From a bacterium (lineage in GTDB: Bacteria; Actinomycetota; Thermoleophilia; Solirubrobacterales; 70-9): a stretch of 64,000 nt of DNA. The notes beneath the pieces are model-generated. The model ran no database searches, was not told where the DNA came from, and saw only the letters and a list, made by a program, of their open reading frames with translations. Positions within the stretch are counted from its first letter, which is position 1. Every line of letters begins with the position of its first letter. Below, piece after piece: positions 20,228 to 28,630 of this stretch. A program made the translations under genes and the position numbers. The stretch covers positions 1 through 64,000 of the forward strand of contig JAHEXV010000001.1 in the NCBI GenBank assembly GCA_023251935.1. The letters run 5' to 3'.

Positions 20228-21067
20228 TTATTGAACGATCGACTTCCTCGACGGGACGCAGAGCAGGAACCGCTCAACGGCGGTGAACTGCCGCCGGCCG
20301 AACTGGTTCAGGAGCGAAACCACCGGGCCGTGGCCGGCTGGGAAACGGAACGGCGAGATCGTGTAGCAGACCAGGTGCTGGTTCAAGTGCAGGATCGGGA
20401 ACGTCTGCATCCCCCGCTTCTTCGCCGCCGGGTTGCAGATCAGGACGGCCTTCTGGACCACGACGGGGCCACCGGACCACTGGTCCTGCACAATGACCTG
20501 CTGGTCGATCGCCACCGGCTTCGTCTTGTAGCACTTGAAGTGATTGATGTCGGTGGGCGGCGGCAGTGAGCCCTTCTGAGTCGGGACCAGGACCAGCGGG
20601 TGGTTCGGGTACACAGCCGTCCCGGGGTCGGTGACCAGGTTCGGGGCACCGCTCGCCGGGGCCTTCTGGAACTGGTTGTTGACCCGCAGCTTCCGCGGCG
20701 GGACCCTGCCGTCGAGCCCGTAGGCGGTCAGGTGGTTGTTGGGGTGGACGATCGGGAAGGTTCCGACGCCGGGGTGCTGCTTCTCGGCCGGGTTGCAGAA
20801 CCACCGGGGTGGGCCGACCTTGTGCGCCACCGGCCGGGTCGAGAACTCGTCCTTGAGGGTGATGGAGGCCCCGACCGCGGTCGAGGGCTTGAAAGCGCCC
20901 TGGTAGCAGAGGAAGTGGTCGAGCGGCTTGGCGGGCGCCGCGTGTGCGGCGCTACCGCCGCCCCCCCCGCCGGAGGGGCCGAAGAGAAGCCAGGCCGCGA
21001 CGCCGAGCCCCACAAGCGCAGTTGCAACCGCCAAATTGCGCCGACTTCTGCTCCGTGCAATTTCCAT
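20228..21067 (-). CDS. Secreted/anchored protein with two tandem homologous domains (DUF7450-like)
   Basis: Signal/TM N-terminus; internal repeat LDHFLCYQ...WFCNPAEKQHPGVGTFPIVHPNNHLTAYGL / INHFKCYK...LICNPAAKKRGMQTFPILHLNQHLVCYTI. Confidence 0.75.
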   Translation of the reverse strand: MEIARSRSRRNLAVATALVGLGVAAWLLFGPSGGGGGGSAAHAAPAKPLDHFLCYQGAFKPSTAVGASITLKDEFSTRPVAHKVGPPRWFCNPAEKQHPGVGTFPIVHPNNHLTAYGLDGRVPPRKLRVNNQFQKAPASGAPNLVTDPGTAVYPNHPLVLVPTQKGSLPPPTDINHFKCYKTKPVAIDQQVIVQDQWSGGPVVVQKAVLICNPAAKKRGMQTFPILHLNQHLVCYTISPFRFPAGHGPVVSLLNQFGRRQFTAVERFLLCVPSRKSIVQ

Positions 21068-21397
21068 CACGCCGACCTCCGTTGAGCACATCCTCCATCT
21101 CGCGCCCACTGTCTCACTCGGGGGCGGTCGCGTCAACCCCCGGCGGCGAGGTTTCTCGACCGATTAACAACCAATGTGGGGCGCGGCGGGCTCAACTCTG
21201 ACCCTAACCTCGGCTGGCCGTGACCCGGGCCGGCGAGCGGCTCCAGCAGGCGGGCTAGTTCCAGGGCGGTCCGAGCGGGCCCTAGTCAACCTCGCCAGGG
21301 TCCGGCGATTCCTGCGGGAGCTGCGTCGTCTGGGACCCATCGGGGACGGCCTGGCGGGCGACATCGCCAGCGCAGTATCCCGCGCCGTGTCACGCGG

Positions 21398-21619
21398 CTA
21401 GTCCGTGACGCACTGACGCCAGGCCGGCCAGACCCGATCAAGCGCCTCGGCGACCACCGCGTCCGGGTCCGCACTTGCGTCCAGCCTGAGGTCGAATACG
21501 AGCCAGCCGTCGCGTTGGAGGTCGGCGAGGATACCCCGCGATCGCAACTGCGCCACCGCCTCTTGCGCCTGGCCGAGGCAGCTCGGGATCACCTTTCGCC
21601 GCCACTCCTGCGGGGCCAT
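21398..21619 (-). CDS. Hypothetical protein (73 aa)
   Basis: ORF MAPQEWRRKVIPSCLGQAQEAVAQLRSRG...; no family recognised. Confidence 0.4.
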   Translation of the reverse strand: MAPQEWRRKVIPSCLGQAQEAVAQLRSRGILADLQRDGWLVFDLRLDASADPDAVVAEALDRVWPAWRQCVTD

Positions 21620-21684
21620 GAGTCGAGGGTACTCTCGCGACGGCGCCTACTTCTGCAGCCCGGGGCTTCGAGGGCTTGTCCGTC

Positions 21685-22581
21685 TTAGCGCGAGCGAAAC
21701 GAGCGGGCCACTCGCCCTGCCGCCCGCAGTGGTCGGGTGACCCTCCAACTCAGGGACTGCTCGTGGGCTTTCAGGGACTGCTCGTGGGCTTGCTGCTCGA
21801 GCTCAATCTCGCGCTGGACCTGACGGAGGTTGTGGCGAAGGGCCGCGAACTCTCGCGGGCCGTCCTCCGGCCGCTCCAGCTCCTCGGTCGTGAGCTCGAT
21901 GTCGCGCTTTCGCATCAGCGCCCAACTCTGGCCATGGATCAGCGGCTCGACCTCGAGGATCTCGAAGGCTCGTCCCCAGTGGGCGCGGACCCACCAGTCA
22001 GACATCAGGGCTACCGGGCCTCCCAGGCTCCAGTCCTGGTCGTGCCGCAGGACGTTCATTCCTACCCGATCCTCGTCCCACGGCTCGCCCGCGAGCGCCT
22101 CGGAGGTCCAGCGGCCCATGTAGGTGGCGATCAACAGGCCCTTCGGCTTGAGGAGGCGGTGAAGCTCCAGAAGCCACGGGATCGAGTTGTCGGTCAGATG
22201 GGTGAACACCGAAAGCGCCCAGATGAGGTCGAAGGAGCCGTGCTCCAATCCGAGCGGCGGGTCGACCTCGCACCGCAGGACGTGAAGCGGCGGGCAGAGG
22301 GCCTCTTGGAGCCAATCGATGCTTGCGGCGTCGATGTCAGCGCCCCAGAGCTCCCCGGCCTCGGCCTCCGACAGAAAATGCCGCAGCGTGCGACCGGCGC
22401 CGCAGCCGAAGTCAAGGGCGCGCTTTCCCTCGAACGACCACTGATCGGGCAGGAGCCCAACCAGCGCAGTCCTGGTCTCGGCGCCGAGCTGTTCGTAGGC
22501 GGTGAACGGATCACCACGGCCCTCGAGGGAGCACACGCGGTCCGCGAGCTTGAGAGGCGGGTAGGGGTGGTCCTGCGACAT
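21685..22581 (-). CDS. Class I SAM-dependent methyltransferase
   Basis: KRALDFGCGAGRTLRHFLSEAEAGELWGADIDAASIDWLQ...FDLIWALSVFTHLTDN; C-terminal SWRVTRPLRAAGR motif. Confidence 0.85.
   Translation of the reverse strand: MSQDHPYPPLKLADRVCSLEGRGDPFTAYEQLGAETRTALVGLLPDQWSFEGKRALDFGCGAGRTLRHFLSEAEAGELWGADIDAASIDWLQEALCPPLHVLRCEVDPPLGLEHGSFDLIWALSVFTHLTDNSIPWLLELHRLLKPKGLLIATYMGRWTSEALAGEPWDEDRVGMNVLRHDQDWSLGGPVALMSDWWVRAHWGRAFEILEVEPLIHGQSWALMRKRDIELTTEELERPEDGPREFAALRHNLRQVQREIELEQQAHEQSLKAHEQSLSWRVTRPLRAAGRVARSFRSR
21751..21792. repeat. In-frame 21-bp tandem duplication (AHEQSLK/S x2) in the methyltransferase gene
   Basis: CAGGGACTGCTCGTGGGCTT(T/G) twice. Confidence 0.9.
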
Positions 22582-22639
22582 CGCCCGCGCAGTATCTCGG
22601 CGAAGTCTCCGCGTGAGCTACGCGAGACGCTCCATCGAG

Positions 22640-23029
22640 CTATGGCAGCGCCCAGACGACGGCTGCCGGCTCGCAGACTTTGCGGCGATGATGGATGCGG
22701 AACGCGCTCTTGGTGACTACCGCCTTGACGCGGTCTGCCCCCGAAAGGTCCGCCTTCGTCGCCCAAGCGCCACGTATGCTCGTGAGAGCGGCATCGAGCA
22801 GTTGCGCACTCCCATCCGGGTAGTGGCCGATCAGCTTCATAGCCCGGAGCAGAGAACAGAGGCGATACGACGACGTCACGTGGCCGCTGACGATGGTTTC
22901 GCCTCCGGGCAGCGTCACCGAGCCGTCGTGGGTGATCTTGGTCGGAAAGGACGTTCGCGCACTCGCCGTGGCAACCCCGAGGATTCCGACGACGGCGGCG
23001 ACAAACAAGATCGAGATCGCTCGCTTCAT
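22640..23029 (-). CDS. Hypothetical secreted protein
   Basis: MKRAISILFVAAVVGILGVATASA signal peptide, 129 aa. Confidence 0.6.
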   Translation of the reverse strand: MKRAISILFVAAVVGILGVATASARTSFPTKITHDGSVTLPGGETIVSGHVTSSYRLCSLLRAMKLIGHYPDGSAQLLDAALTSIRGAWATKADLSGADRVKAVVTKSAFRIHHRRKVCEPAAVVWALP

Positions 23030-23336
23030 TCCCGACTCCTTCGTTGGTTGGACCGACCCTACCGCCCGACCCCGGCGTATAGCAATCCCTGTGGAGCTAC
23101 ACAGACCGGCAATAGCGTGTCAGGGGTAGGGTCCTTACCCCCGGCCGCCCGCGCCGCGAAGGGGTGGGCGCCCTGCGCGTGCGCGACGGGATGGGAATGA
23201 GATCGGGATCTCGCCACGATTTGCCTCTCTGTTGCTCGGGTCGGTCTGCTCCTAACCGGGTACAGGAAGTGTGAAGCCGCCACCCGCGCGATTCTGCCGG
23301 GAGGGGTGGCACGGGTTCGACGCCGCGCAACCGGAT

Positions 23337-23368
23337 GCGCCAGTAATGCGCCAGTCCGCGCCAGTAAC
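23337..23368. repeat. Three direct repeats of GCGCCAGT with 10-11 bp period
   Basis: GCGCCAGTAAT-GCGCCAGTCC-GCGCCAGTAAC. Confidence 0.75.
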
Positions 23369-23433
23369 AACCGGGTTCCAGGGGCCCCCAGAGGGGTATT
23401 TCGTGCCTGCGCGGCCGCGGCCGTGCGTGGCTC

Positions 23434-23832
23434 TTAGATGTGGTACATGCCCGCGCCTGCCTCCTCCGACTCGCGGCGGGCGATGTCGGCGATCGTCGTC
23501 GAGCGAAATACATCGCGCAGCGACTCGACTCCCTCTGCCCAGATCCCGCCCGCCTCCTTGCCCTCCTGCCCCAGCCTGCCGTCGAGCGACTGCACCACCT
23601 CGAGCACGTTGATCTCGGCGGCGGGGCGCGCCAGCGTGTAGCCGCCCTTGACGCCGCGATGGCTCTGGAGGAGCCCGTCGCGGCGCAGGGTCGTGAACAG
23701 CTGCTCCAGGAACTGCACCGGCATCCGCCGGCGCTCGGCAATCTGGGCGATCGGGACCGGGCGCTCGCCGGAGCGGGCCAGCTCGGCCATCGCGACCACC
23801 GCGTAGCGGGACTTCGAGGTGACGGAGATCAT
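23434..23832 (-). CDS. Rrf2-family transcriptional regulator, CymR-like, lacking cysteines
   Basis: MISVTSKSRYAVVAMAELARSGERPVPIAQIAERRRMPVQFLEQLFTTLRRDGLLQSHRGVKGGYTLARPAAEINVLEVVQSLDG...RDVFRSTTIADIARRESEEAGAGMYHI. Confidence 0.88.
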   Translation of the reverse strand: MISVTSKSRYAVVAMAELARSGERPVPIAQIAERRRMPVQFLEQLFTTLRRDGLLQSHRGVKGGYTLARPAAEINVLEVVQSLDGRLGQEGKEAGGIWAEGVESLRDVFRSTTIADIARRESEEAGAGMYHI

Positions 23833-24009
23833 CGCCGTCTGTTGTATCGGACTCGGCGGCGACGGAAAAGCTCGCTGTTTCCGCCCAACGCCCCACCGGA
23901 CCTCGGCGGCGCCGCTAGGATGCGACCGGCCGGCTCGGACTGGTCAATATCGTGCACCGGGGCGCACGAGGCCGTACCGCACCGGGGAACCGCGTCCGGA
24001 TCGAGAGAA

Positions 24010-24633
24010 GTGAACGAGGGCCGACGCTGCCTGGTGATAGACCCGCACCCCACCGTTCGTCTCGGGGTGCGCGAGGCGCTTGCCAACCGCTATGAGGTCG
24101 AGGAGGCCGAGGACGGGAGCGGCGCGCTCGAGCTCTTGACCTCGATCGGCGACTTCGACGTCGTCGTCGTCGACCTGTGCCGCGGGAACGGCAACGACCC
24201 GGACGGTCTCCGCGGCACGGGGACGATCCAGGCGCTGCGCAAGGTACAGCCAGGGATCGGGATCGTCGCCCACGGACCTCACGCCCAGCAGCATGCCGCG
24301 ACCGAGGCGATGCGGGCGGGCGCCACGGCCTACGTGGTCAAGAGCTCGCCGGTTGAGGCGCTCAGCGAGGCGGTGGACGCCGCCGCTGACTCGGAGCGGT
24401 TTGTCGATCCCGCCGCCAGGGAGCGGGCCCGGGGGCGTGCGGCGCTGACCCGGCGCCAGCGCCAGATCCTCCAGCTCTACGCCGACGGCCAGTCGACGGC
24501 GACGGTCGCCAGGCGGCTCGGCCTCAGCGCCGAGACCATCCGGACGCACACCAAGGGGGTCCTCGCCCGATTGAGCGCTCGCGACCGCGCCCACGCCGTC
24601 GCGATCGCCCTCCGGTCGTCCTTGATCGAGTAG
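24010..24633 (+). CDS. NarL/LuxR-type response regulator (receiver-like domain + HTH)
   Basis: GTG start; CLVIDPHPTVRLGVREAL...VVVVDL...YVVKSS...LTRRQRQILQLYADGQSTATVARRLGLSAETIRTHTKGVLARLSARDRAHAVAIAL. Confidence 0.85.
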   Translation: MNEGRRCLVIDPHPTVRLGVREALANRYEVEEAEDGSGALELLTSIGDFDVVVVDLCRGNGNDPDGLRGTGTIQALRKVQPGIGIVAHGPHAQQHAATEAMRAGATAYVVKSSPVEALSEAVDAAADSERFVDPAARERARGRAALTRRQRQILQLYADGQSTATVARRLGLSAETIRTHTKGVLARLSARDRAHAVAIALRSSLIE

Positions 24634-24639
24634 GCGACC

Positions 24640-25776
24640 TCAGATCCAGCCGTGATCGCGCGCGATCAGGACGGCCTGGGCGCGATCCACGGCGCCGATC
24701 TTGCGGTAGACGTTGTGCAGGTGGGTGCGGATCGTGCTCACCGAGAGCGACAGCTCCTGGGCGATCTGCTTGTACACCTTGCCCTCGGCCAAGCCGCGCA
24801 GCGCGTCCACCTCGCGCACCGAGAGCGGGCAGGGGTCCGAGGCGCGCCGGCGCGGCGTGCTCGAGTGGGGGAACTCGTACAGAAGCGGCGCCAACCGATC
24901 GCGATCGAGCCCGATCCCGTCGGCGGCGCGGATCAGCGCCTCCGTCGGGGCCGGCTCGCCGCTCGTGTAGTGGACCACCAGGTCGGCGAGCCGGATCGCG
25001 GCGGCGTGTCCCTGGGCCTGCGGCGAGTGATGGCGCTCGACCGCCATCGCGATGCTCGACGACATCCCCCAGCGACGCACCAGAACCGCGCCGACCAGGG
25101 CGTGATCGATGCCGAGCTCGCGCCGCTCTCGGCGGATCCGCTCGTCGGGCGTCGCGTCGTGGTCGTCCAGCTCGAAGTCCCCGTAGAGCTCGGCGAGTAC
25201 ACGGCGGCCCACGTCGTGGAGGAGCGCGGCCACCGCCAGCTCGTCGCGGGCGGTCAGGCGGGCCAGCTCGGCGATCCGGTCGGCGGCGTGACGGGTCCCG
25301 ACCGCGTGGCGCCGGAACCGCTCCTGGCGCTCCGCCCAGGCGGTCGGCGCCGCCAACGGGTCGTAGCTCTCGATCGACGCCCCGACCGCCCGCAGGCCCG
25401 CCGGGCCCAACGTCTCGACCGCCTGACGCACCCCCCCGCCGTCGGCGGGTTCGCCGCCGTCGCCGGCGGCCCGCATCACCGCGATCGTCAGCGCGACATC
25501 GGATTCGACCGCGTCGGCGACCTCGCCGGCCGGTGGCCTCCCGCCCTCGCAGGCGAGCAGCAGGCGCCGGCGGGACTCCGCCAGCACCGGCATGCTGGAG
25601 ACGGCGTCGAACGCGTCCGAGAGTCGGCGCCCTCCCTGCCCGATGCGCTGCTCCGCGGTCGCCGCCTGCTTCGAGCCCGCCGTGCCGCGGCTCGCCTTCC
25701 TGGCCGCGGGGCGCCGCGACTTGACGGCGCGACGGCTCCGCTTTCGGGTGCGTGACTTGGTGGCGACCTGGCTCAT
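24640..25776 (-). CDS. HDOD domain protein with C-terminal LuxR HTH and Lys/Arg-rich N-terminal tail
   Basis: KSRTRKRSRRAVKSRRPAARKASRG tail; AVAALLHDVGRRVLAELYG...VRRWGMSSSIAMAVERHHSP (HDOD-like); LSVREVDALRGLAEGKVYKQIAQELSLSVSTIRTHLHNVYRKIGAVDRAQAVLIA. Confidence 0.82.
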   Translation of the reverse strand: MSQVATKSRTRKRSRRAVKSRRPAARKASRGTAGSKQAATAEQRIGQGGRRLSDAFDAVSSMPVLAESRRRLLLACEGGRPPAGEVADAVESDVALTIAVMRAAGDGGEPADGGGVRQAVETLGPAGLRAVGASIESYDPLAAPTAWAERQERFRRHAVGTRHAADRIAELARLTARDELAVAALLHDVGRRVLAELYGDFELDDHDATPDERIRRERRELGIDHALVGAVLVRRWGMSSSIAMAVERHHSPQAQGHAAAIRLADLVVHYTSGEPAPTEALIRAADGIGLDRDRLAPLLYEFPHSSTPRRRASDPCPLSVREVDALRGLAEGKVYKQIAQELSLSVSTIRTHLHNVYRKIGAVDRAQAVLIARDHGWI

Positions 25777-25880
25777 GGGTGTCCCTACCCGAGTAGATGA
25801 TCGGCACGGGGAAGCCGCGGATTTAGCTCCGCCACGCAAATCGCATCCCCGCTGGGCGCGGAGGCGCCGGCCGCCGGCGC

Positions 25881-27278
25881 TCAGCCGGCCAGCTCCGCCA
25901 GGGCGCGCTCGATGCGCGTCACCGACGTCTCGCGCCCCAGCGCGGCAAGCGAATCGAAGATCCCGGGCGAGATGGTGGTGCCGGTGATCGCCACCCTGAT
26001 CGGCTGGTAGACGTCCTTCGGCCTGCGGCCCGAGCGCTCGACCGCCGCCGTCAGCGCGGCCTCGATCGAGGCGACGTCGAAGCCGTCCAGGGCACGCAAC
26101 GCCTCCAGCCCCTCGGCCAGCGCCGGGCCGGCGTCACCCTTCATCACCTTCCCCCAGGCCGCGGGATCCCGAGCCGGCTCGACGAACAGGAACCGGACCA
26201 GCGGCCAGATCTCGTCGAGGGTCTGGGCCTTGTCCCGGACGATCTCGCAGGCGGCGCGGCGGCGCGCAGGCGCCGCGGCGGCGAAGGCGTCCGCCTCGTC
26301 GGGCGACCGCTGCCGCAGATGATCGGCGAGCCGGGCCTCGTACTCGGAGAGCGGCAGGGCGCGCATGAAGCGGCCGTTCATCCAGCGCAGCTTCCGCTCG
26401 TCGAAGATCGCCGCGGAGCGACCCACCCGCTCGATCGAGAACCGATCCACGAGTTCATCCGTGGCGAGGATCGTCTCGTCGTCCACCGTCCCCCAGCCGA
26501 GCAGGGCGAGGTAGTTGCGGACCGCCGCGGGCAGGTACCCGAGGTCACGGAGCTCTTGGACCGAGGCGGCGCGGTCGCGCTTCGACAGCTTGCGCCCATC
26601 GGGGCCGTGCAGGAGCGGCAGGTGCGCGTAGCGAGGTGGCCGGACCCCGAGGGCCTCCAGGACCAGCAGCTGCTTCGGCGTGTTGGAGAGATGATCGTCG
26701 CCCCGGACGACGTCGGTGATCCCCATCTCCGCGTCGTCCACCGCGACCGCGAGGTTGTACAGGGGGGTGCCGTCCCCGCGAGCGATCACGAAGTCGTCCT
26801 GGGTGTCGTTCGCGAACCGCACCTCGCCCCGGATCAAGTCGTCGACCACCATCTCGCCCCGGTCGGGGACGCGGAGGCGGACGGCGGCGCCGGGCTCCTC
26901 GCTTGGCTGGCCCCGGTAGCCGATCCCGCCATGGCTCTTCTTCCAGGCGCGGACGTCGGCGGCGGTCGCCGGATCGTGGTAGGCGTGACCGGCCTCGACC
27001 AGCTCCGCGAGACGCTGGGTGTGGCGCTCGCGGCACTCGTACTGGCTGACCGGCCCCTCGTCCCAGTCGAGCTCCAGCCAGCGAAGGGCGTCGAGGATCT
27101 GCTCCGTGTTCTCGGGCGTCGAGCGCTCCCGATCGGTGTCCTCGATCCGCAGCACCAGCGCGCCGCCCGACCCCCTCGCCAGCAGCCAGTTGTAAAGCGC
27201 CGTCCTGGCGCCCCCGATGTGCAGGGCACCGGTCGGCGAGGGCGCGAAGCGAAATCGAGGCGGCGAGGGGGCGTTCAC
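25881..27278 (-). CDS. gltX: Glutamyl-tRNA synthetase
   Basis: RFRFAPSPTGALHIGGARTALYNWLLAR...LLHGPDGRKLSKRDRAASVQELRDLGYLPAAVRNYLALLGW. Confidence 0.95.
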   Translation of the reverse strand: MNAPSPPRFRFAPSPTGALHIGGARTALYNWLLARGSGGALVLRIEDTDRERSTPENTEQILDALRWLELDWDEGPVSQYECRERHTQRLAELVEAGHAYHDPATAADVRAWKKSHGGIGYRGQPSEEPGAAVRLRVPDRGEMVVDDLIRGEVRFANDTQDDFVIARGDGTPLYNLAVAVDDAEMGITDVVRGDDHLSNTPKQLLVLEALGVRPPRYAHLPLLHGPDGRKLSKRDRAASVQELRDLGYLPAAVRNYLALLGWGTVDDETILATDELVDRFSIERVGRSAAIFDERKLRWMNGRFMRALPLSEYEARLADHLRQRSPDEADAFAAAAPARRRAACEIVRDKAQTLDEIWPLVRFLFVEPARDPAAWGKVMKGDAGPALAEGLEALRALDGFDVASIEAALTAAVERSGRRPKDVYQPIRVAITGTTISPGIFDSLAALGRETSVTRIERALAELAG

Positions 27279-27348
27279 GGTCGCGGGTTGCGGATACCAA
27301 CAATAGAGTGCCGCGAATGGCTTGGGAATGCCGGAAACGGGCGGCCCC

Positions 27349-28209
27349 ATGCTGATCGGCGCCCATGTCTCGACGGCGGGTGGGCTGGCGAAGGCGGTCG
27401 AGCGCGGGGTCGAGCGCGATTGCGACGCGATCCAGATCTTCCACCAGAGCCCGCGGATGTGGCGGCCGACCGCCTACGGCCCCGGCGACTTCGAGGCCTT
27501 CCGCGAAGCCATCGACCGCTCGCGGATCGAATCGGTGGTCATCCACGCCGTCTACCTGATCAACTGCGCGAGCAAGGAGTCGGCGATTCGTCGTAAGTCG
27601 CTGGCCTCACTCGAGCAGGCGCTTCGGGTCGGCGACGGGATCGGCGCGGACGGGGTCGTCCTGCACGCCGGGGCCCGCAAGGGGGAGCCGTACGCGCCGT
27701 CGGTGAGGCGGGCCGGAAAGCTGATCCGTGAGGCGCTCGGGCGCTCGGAGCGCTGTTCGCTGCTGCTCGAGAACACCGCCGGCACCCAGGGGCCCCTCGG
27801 CCGCGACTTCGACGAGCTCGCCGAGCTGATCCACGCCGCCGGGGGCGGCGAGCGACTCGGGGCCTGTCTGGACTGCTGCCACCTGCTCGCGGCGGGATTC
27901 GAGATCCGCTCGGGCGAGGCGCTCGGCGAGGTGATCGACGACTTCGACGCCAAGGTCGGGCTGGAGCGCCTTCAGTGCATCCATGTCAACGACTCAAAGG
28001 TCCCACTGGGGGCCAACCGCGACCGCCACGCCAATCTCGGCCGAGGCGAGCTCGGGCCCAGGGGCCTGCGCGTCTTCCTGTCCGAGAGGCGCTTCGAGGG
28101 ACTCCCGGCGCTGATCGAGACGCCCGGGCCGGACGGCAGGGGCCCGGACCGCAAGGAGGTCCGGACGGCGAAGCGCCTCCGCCGCGAGGGGATCAAGCGA
28201 CTCAGCTAG
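27349..28209 (+). CDS. nfo: Deoxyribonuclease IV / endonuclease IV family
   Basis: MLIGAHVSTAGGLAKAVERG...DAIQIFHQSPRMW...LLLENTAGTQGPLGRDFDELAELI...LGACLDCCHLLAAG...IHVNDSKVPLGANRDRHANLGRGELG. Confidence 0.93.
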   Translation: MLIGAHVSTAGGLAKAVERGVERDCDAIQIFHQSPRMWRPTAYGPGDFEAFREAIDRSRIESVVIHAVYLINCASKESAIRRKSLASLEQALRVGDGIGADGVVLHAGARKGEPYAPSVRRAGKLIREALGRSERCSLLLENTAGTQGPLGRDFDELAELIHAAGGGERLGACLDCCHLLAAGFEIRSGEALGEVIDDFDAKVGLERLQCIHVNDSKVPLGANRDRHANLGRGELGPRGLRVFLSERRFEGLPALIETPGPDGRGPDRKEVRTAKRLRREGIKRLS

Positions 28210-28214
28210 GGAAC

Positions 28215-28610
28215 CTACGCGAGGGCGTCGCGGAGGTCGAAGGCGGGCTCCCGCCCGTCCTCGGCGTCGAAGAAGCCCGGGTTGACGCACTCGTGGCCGG
28301 GCTCGGCGCGCTCGTAGGCGGGCTCGACCCGGAACTGGCACTGCGGCAGCGGCTCGCCGGTCATCTTGATTCCGCCATAGCCGCCGTTTCGCTCCTGGGC
28401 TTCGAACATCGCCACGTCGATCTCGGCCCGAAACACCTTGCGCATGCAGCCCATGTAGAGGCCGCCGCGGAACGGGTCGACGTAGCTGTAGAGGTAGGAG
28501 CACCGAAGCTCGAGGCATCCGCGGGGCTCGACGAGCCGATCGCAGAAGGTGCGGCACTGCCGGCACTCGCCGACCGCGGACCCGGGCTCTCCTCGCTCGG
28601 CGAGCGGCAT
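28215..28610 (-). CDS. Cysteine-rich conserved hypothetical protein
   Basis: CRQCRTFCDRLVEPRGCLELRCSYLYSYVDPFRGGLYMGCMRKVF...PQCQF...HECVNPGFF; 9 Cys in 131 aa. Confidence 0.7.
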   Translation of the reverse strand: MPLAERGEPGSAVGECRQCRTFCDRLVEPRGCLELRCSYLYSYVDPFRGGLYMGCMRKVFRAEIDVAMFEAQERNGGYGGIKMTGEPLPQCQFRVEPAYERAEPGHECVNPGFFDAEDGREPAFDLRDALA

Positions 28611-28630
28611 GCGGAGAAGTCTAGACCCGC

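Noticed and set aside
23303-23333. tRNA/tmRNA remnant suggested by GGGTTCGA near 23313
   Set aside because: Flanking stems do not pair as a T-arm and no acceptor or anticodon arms were found.
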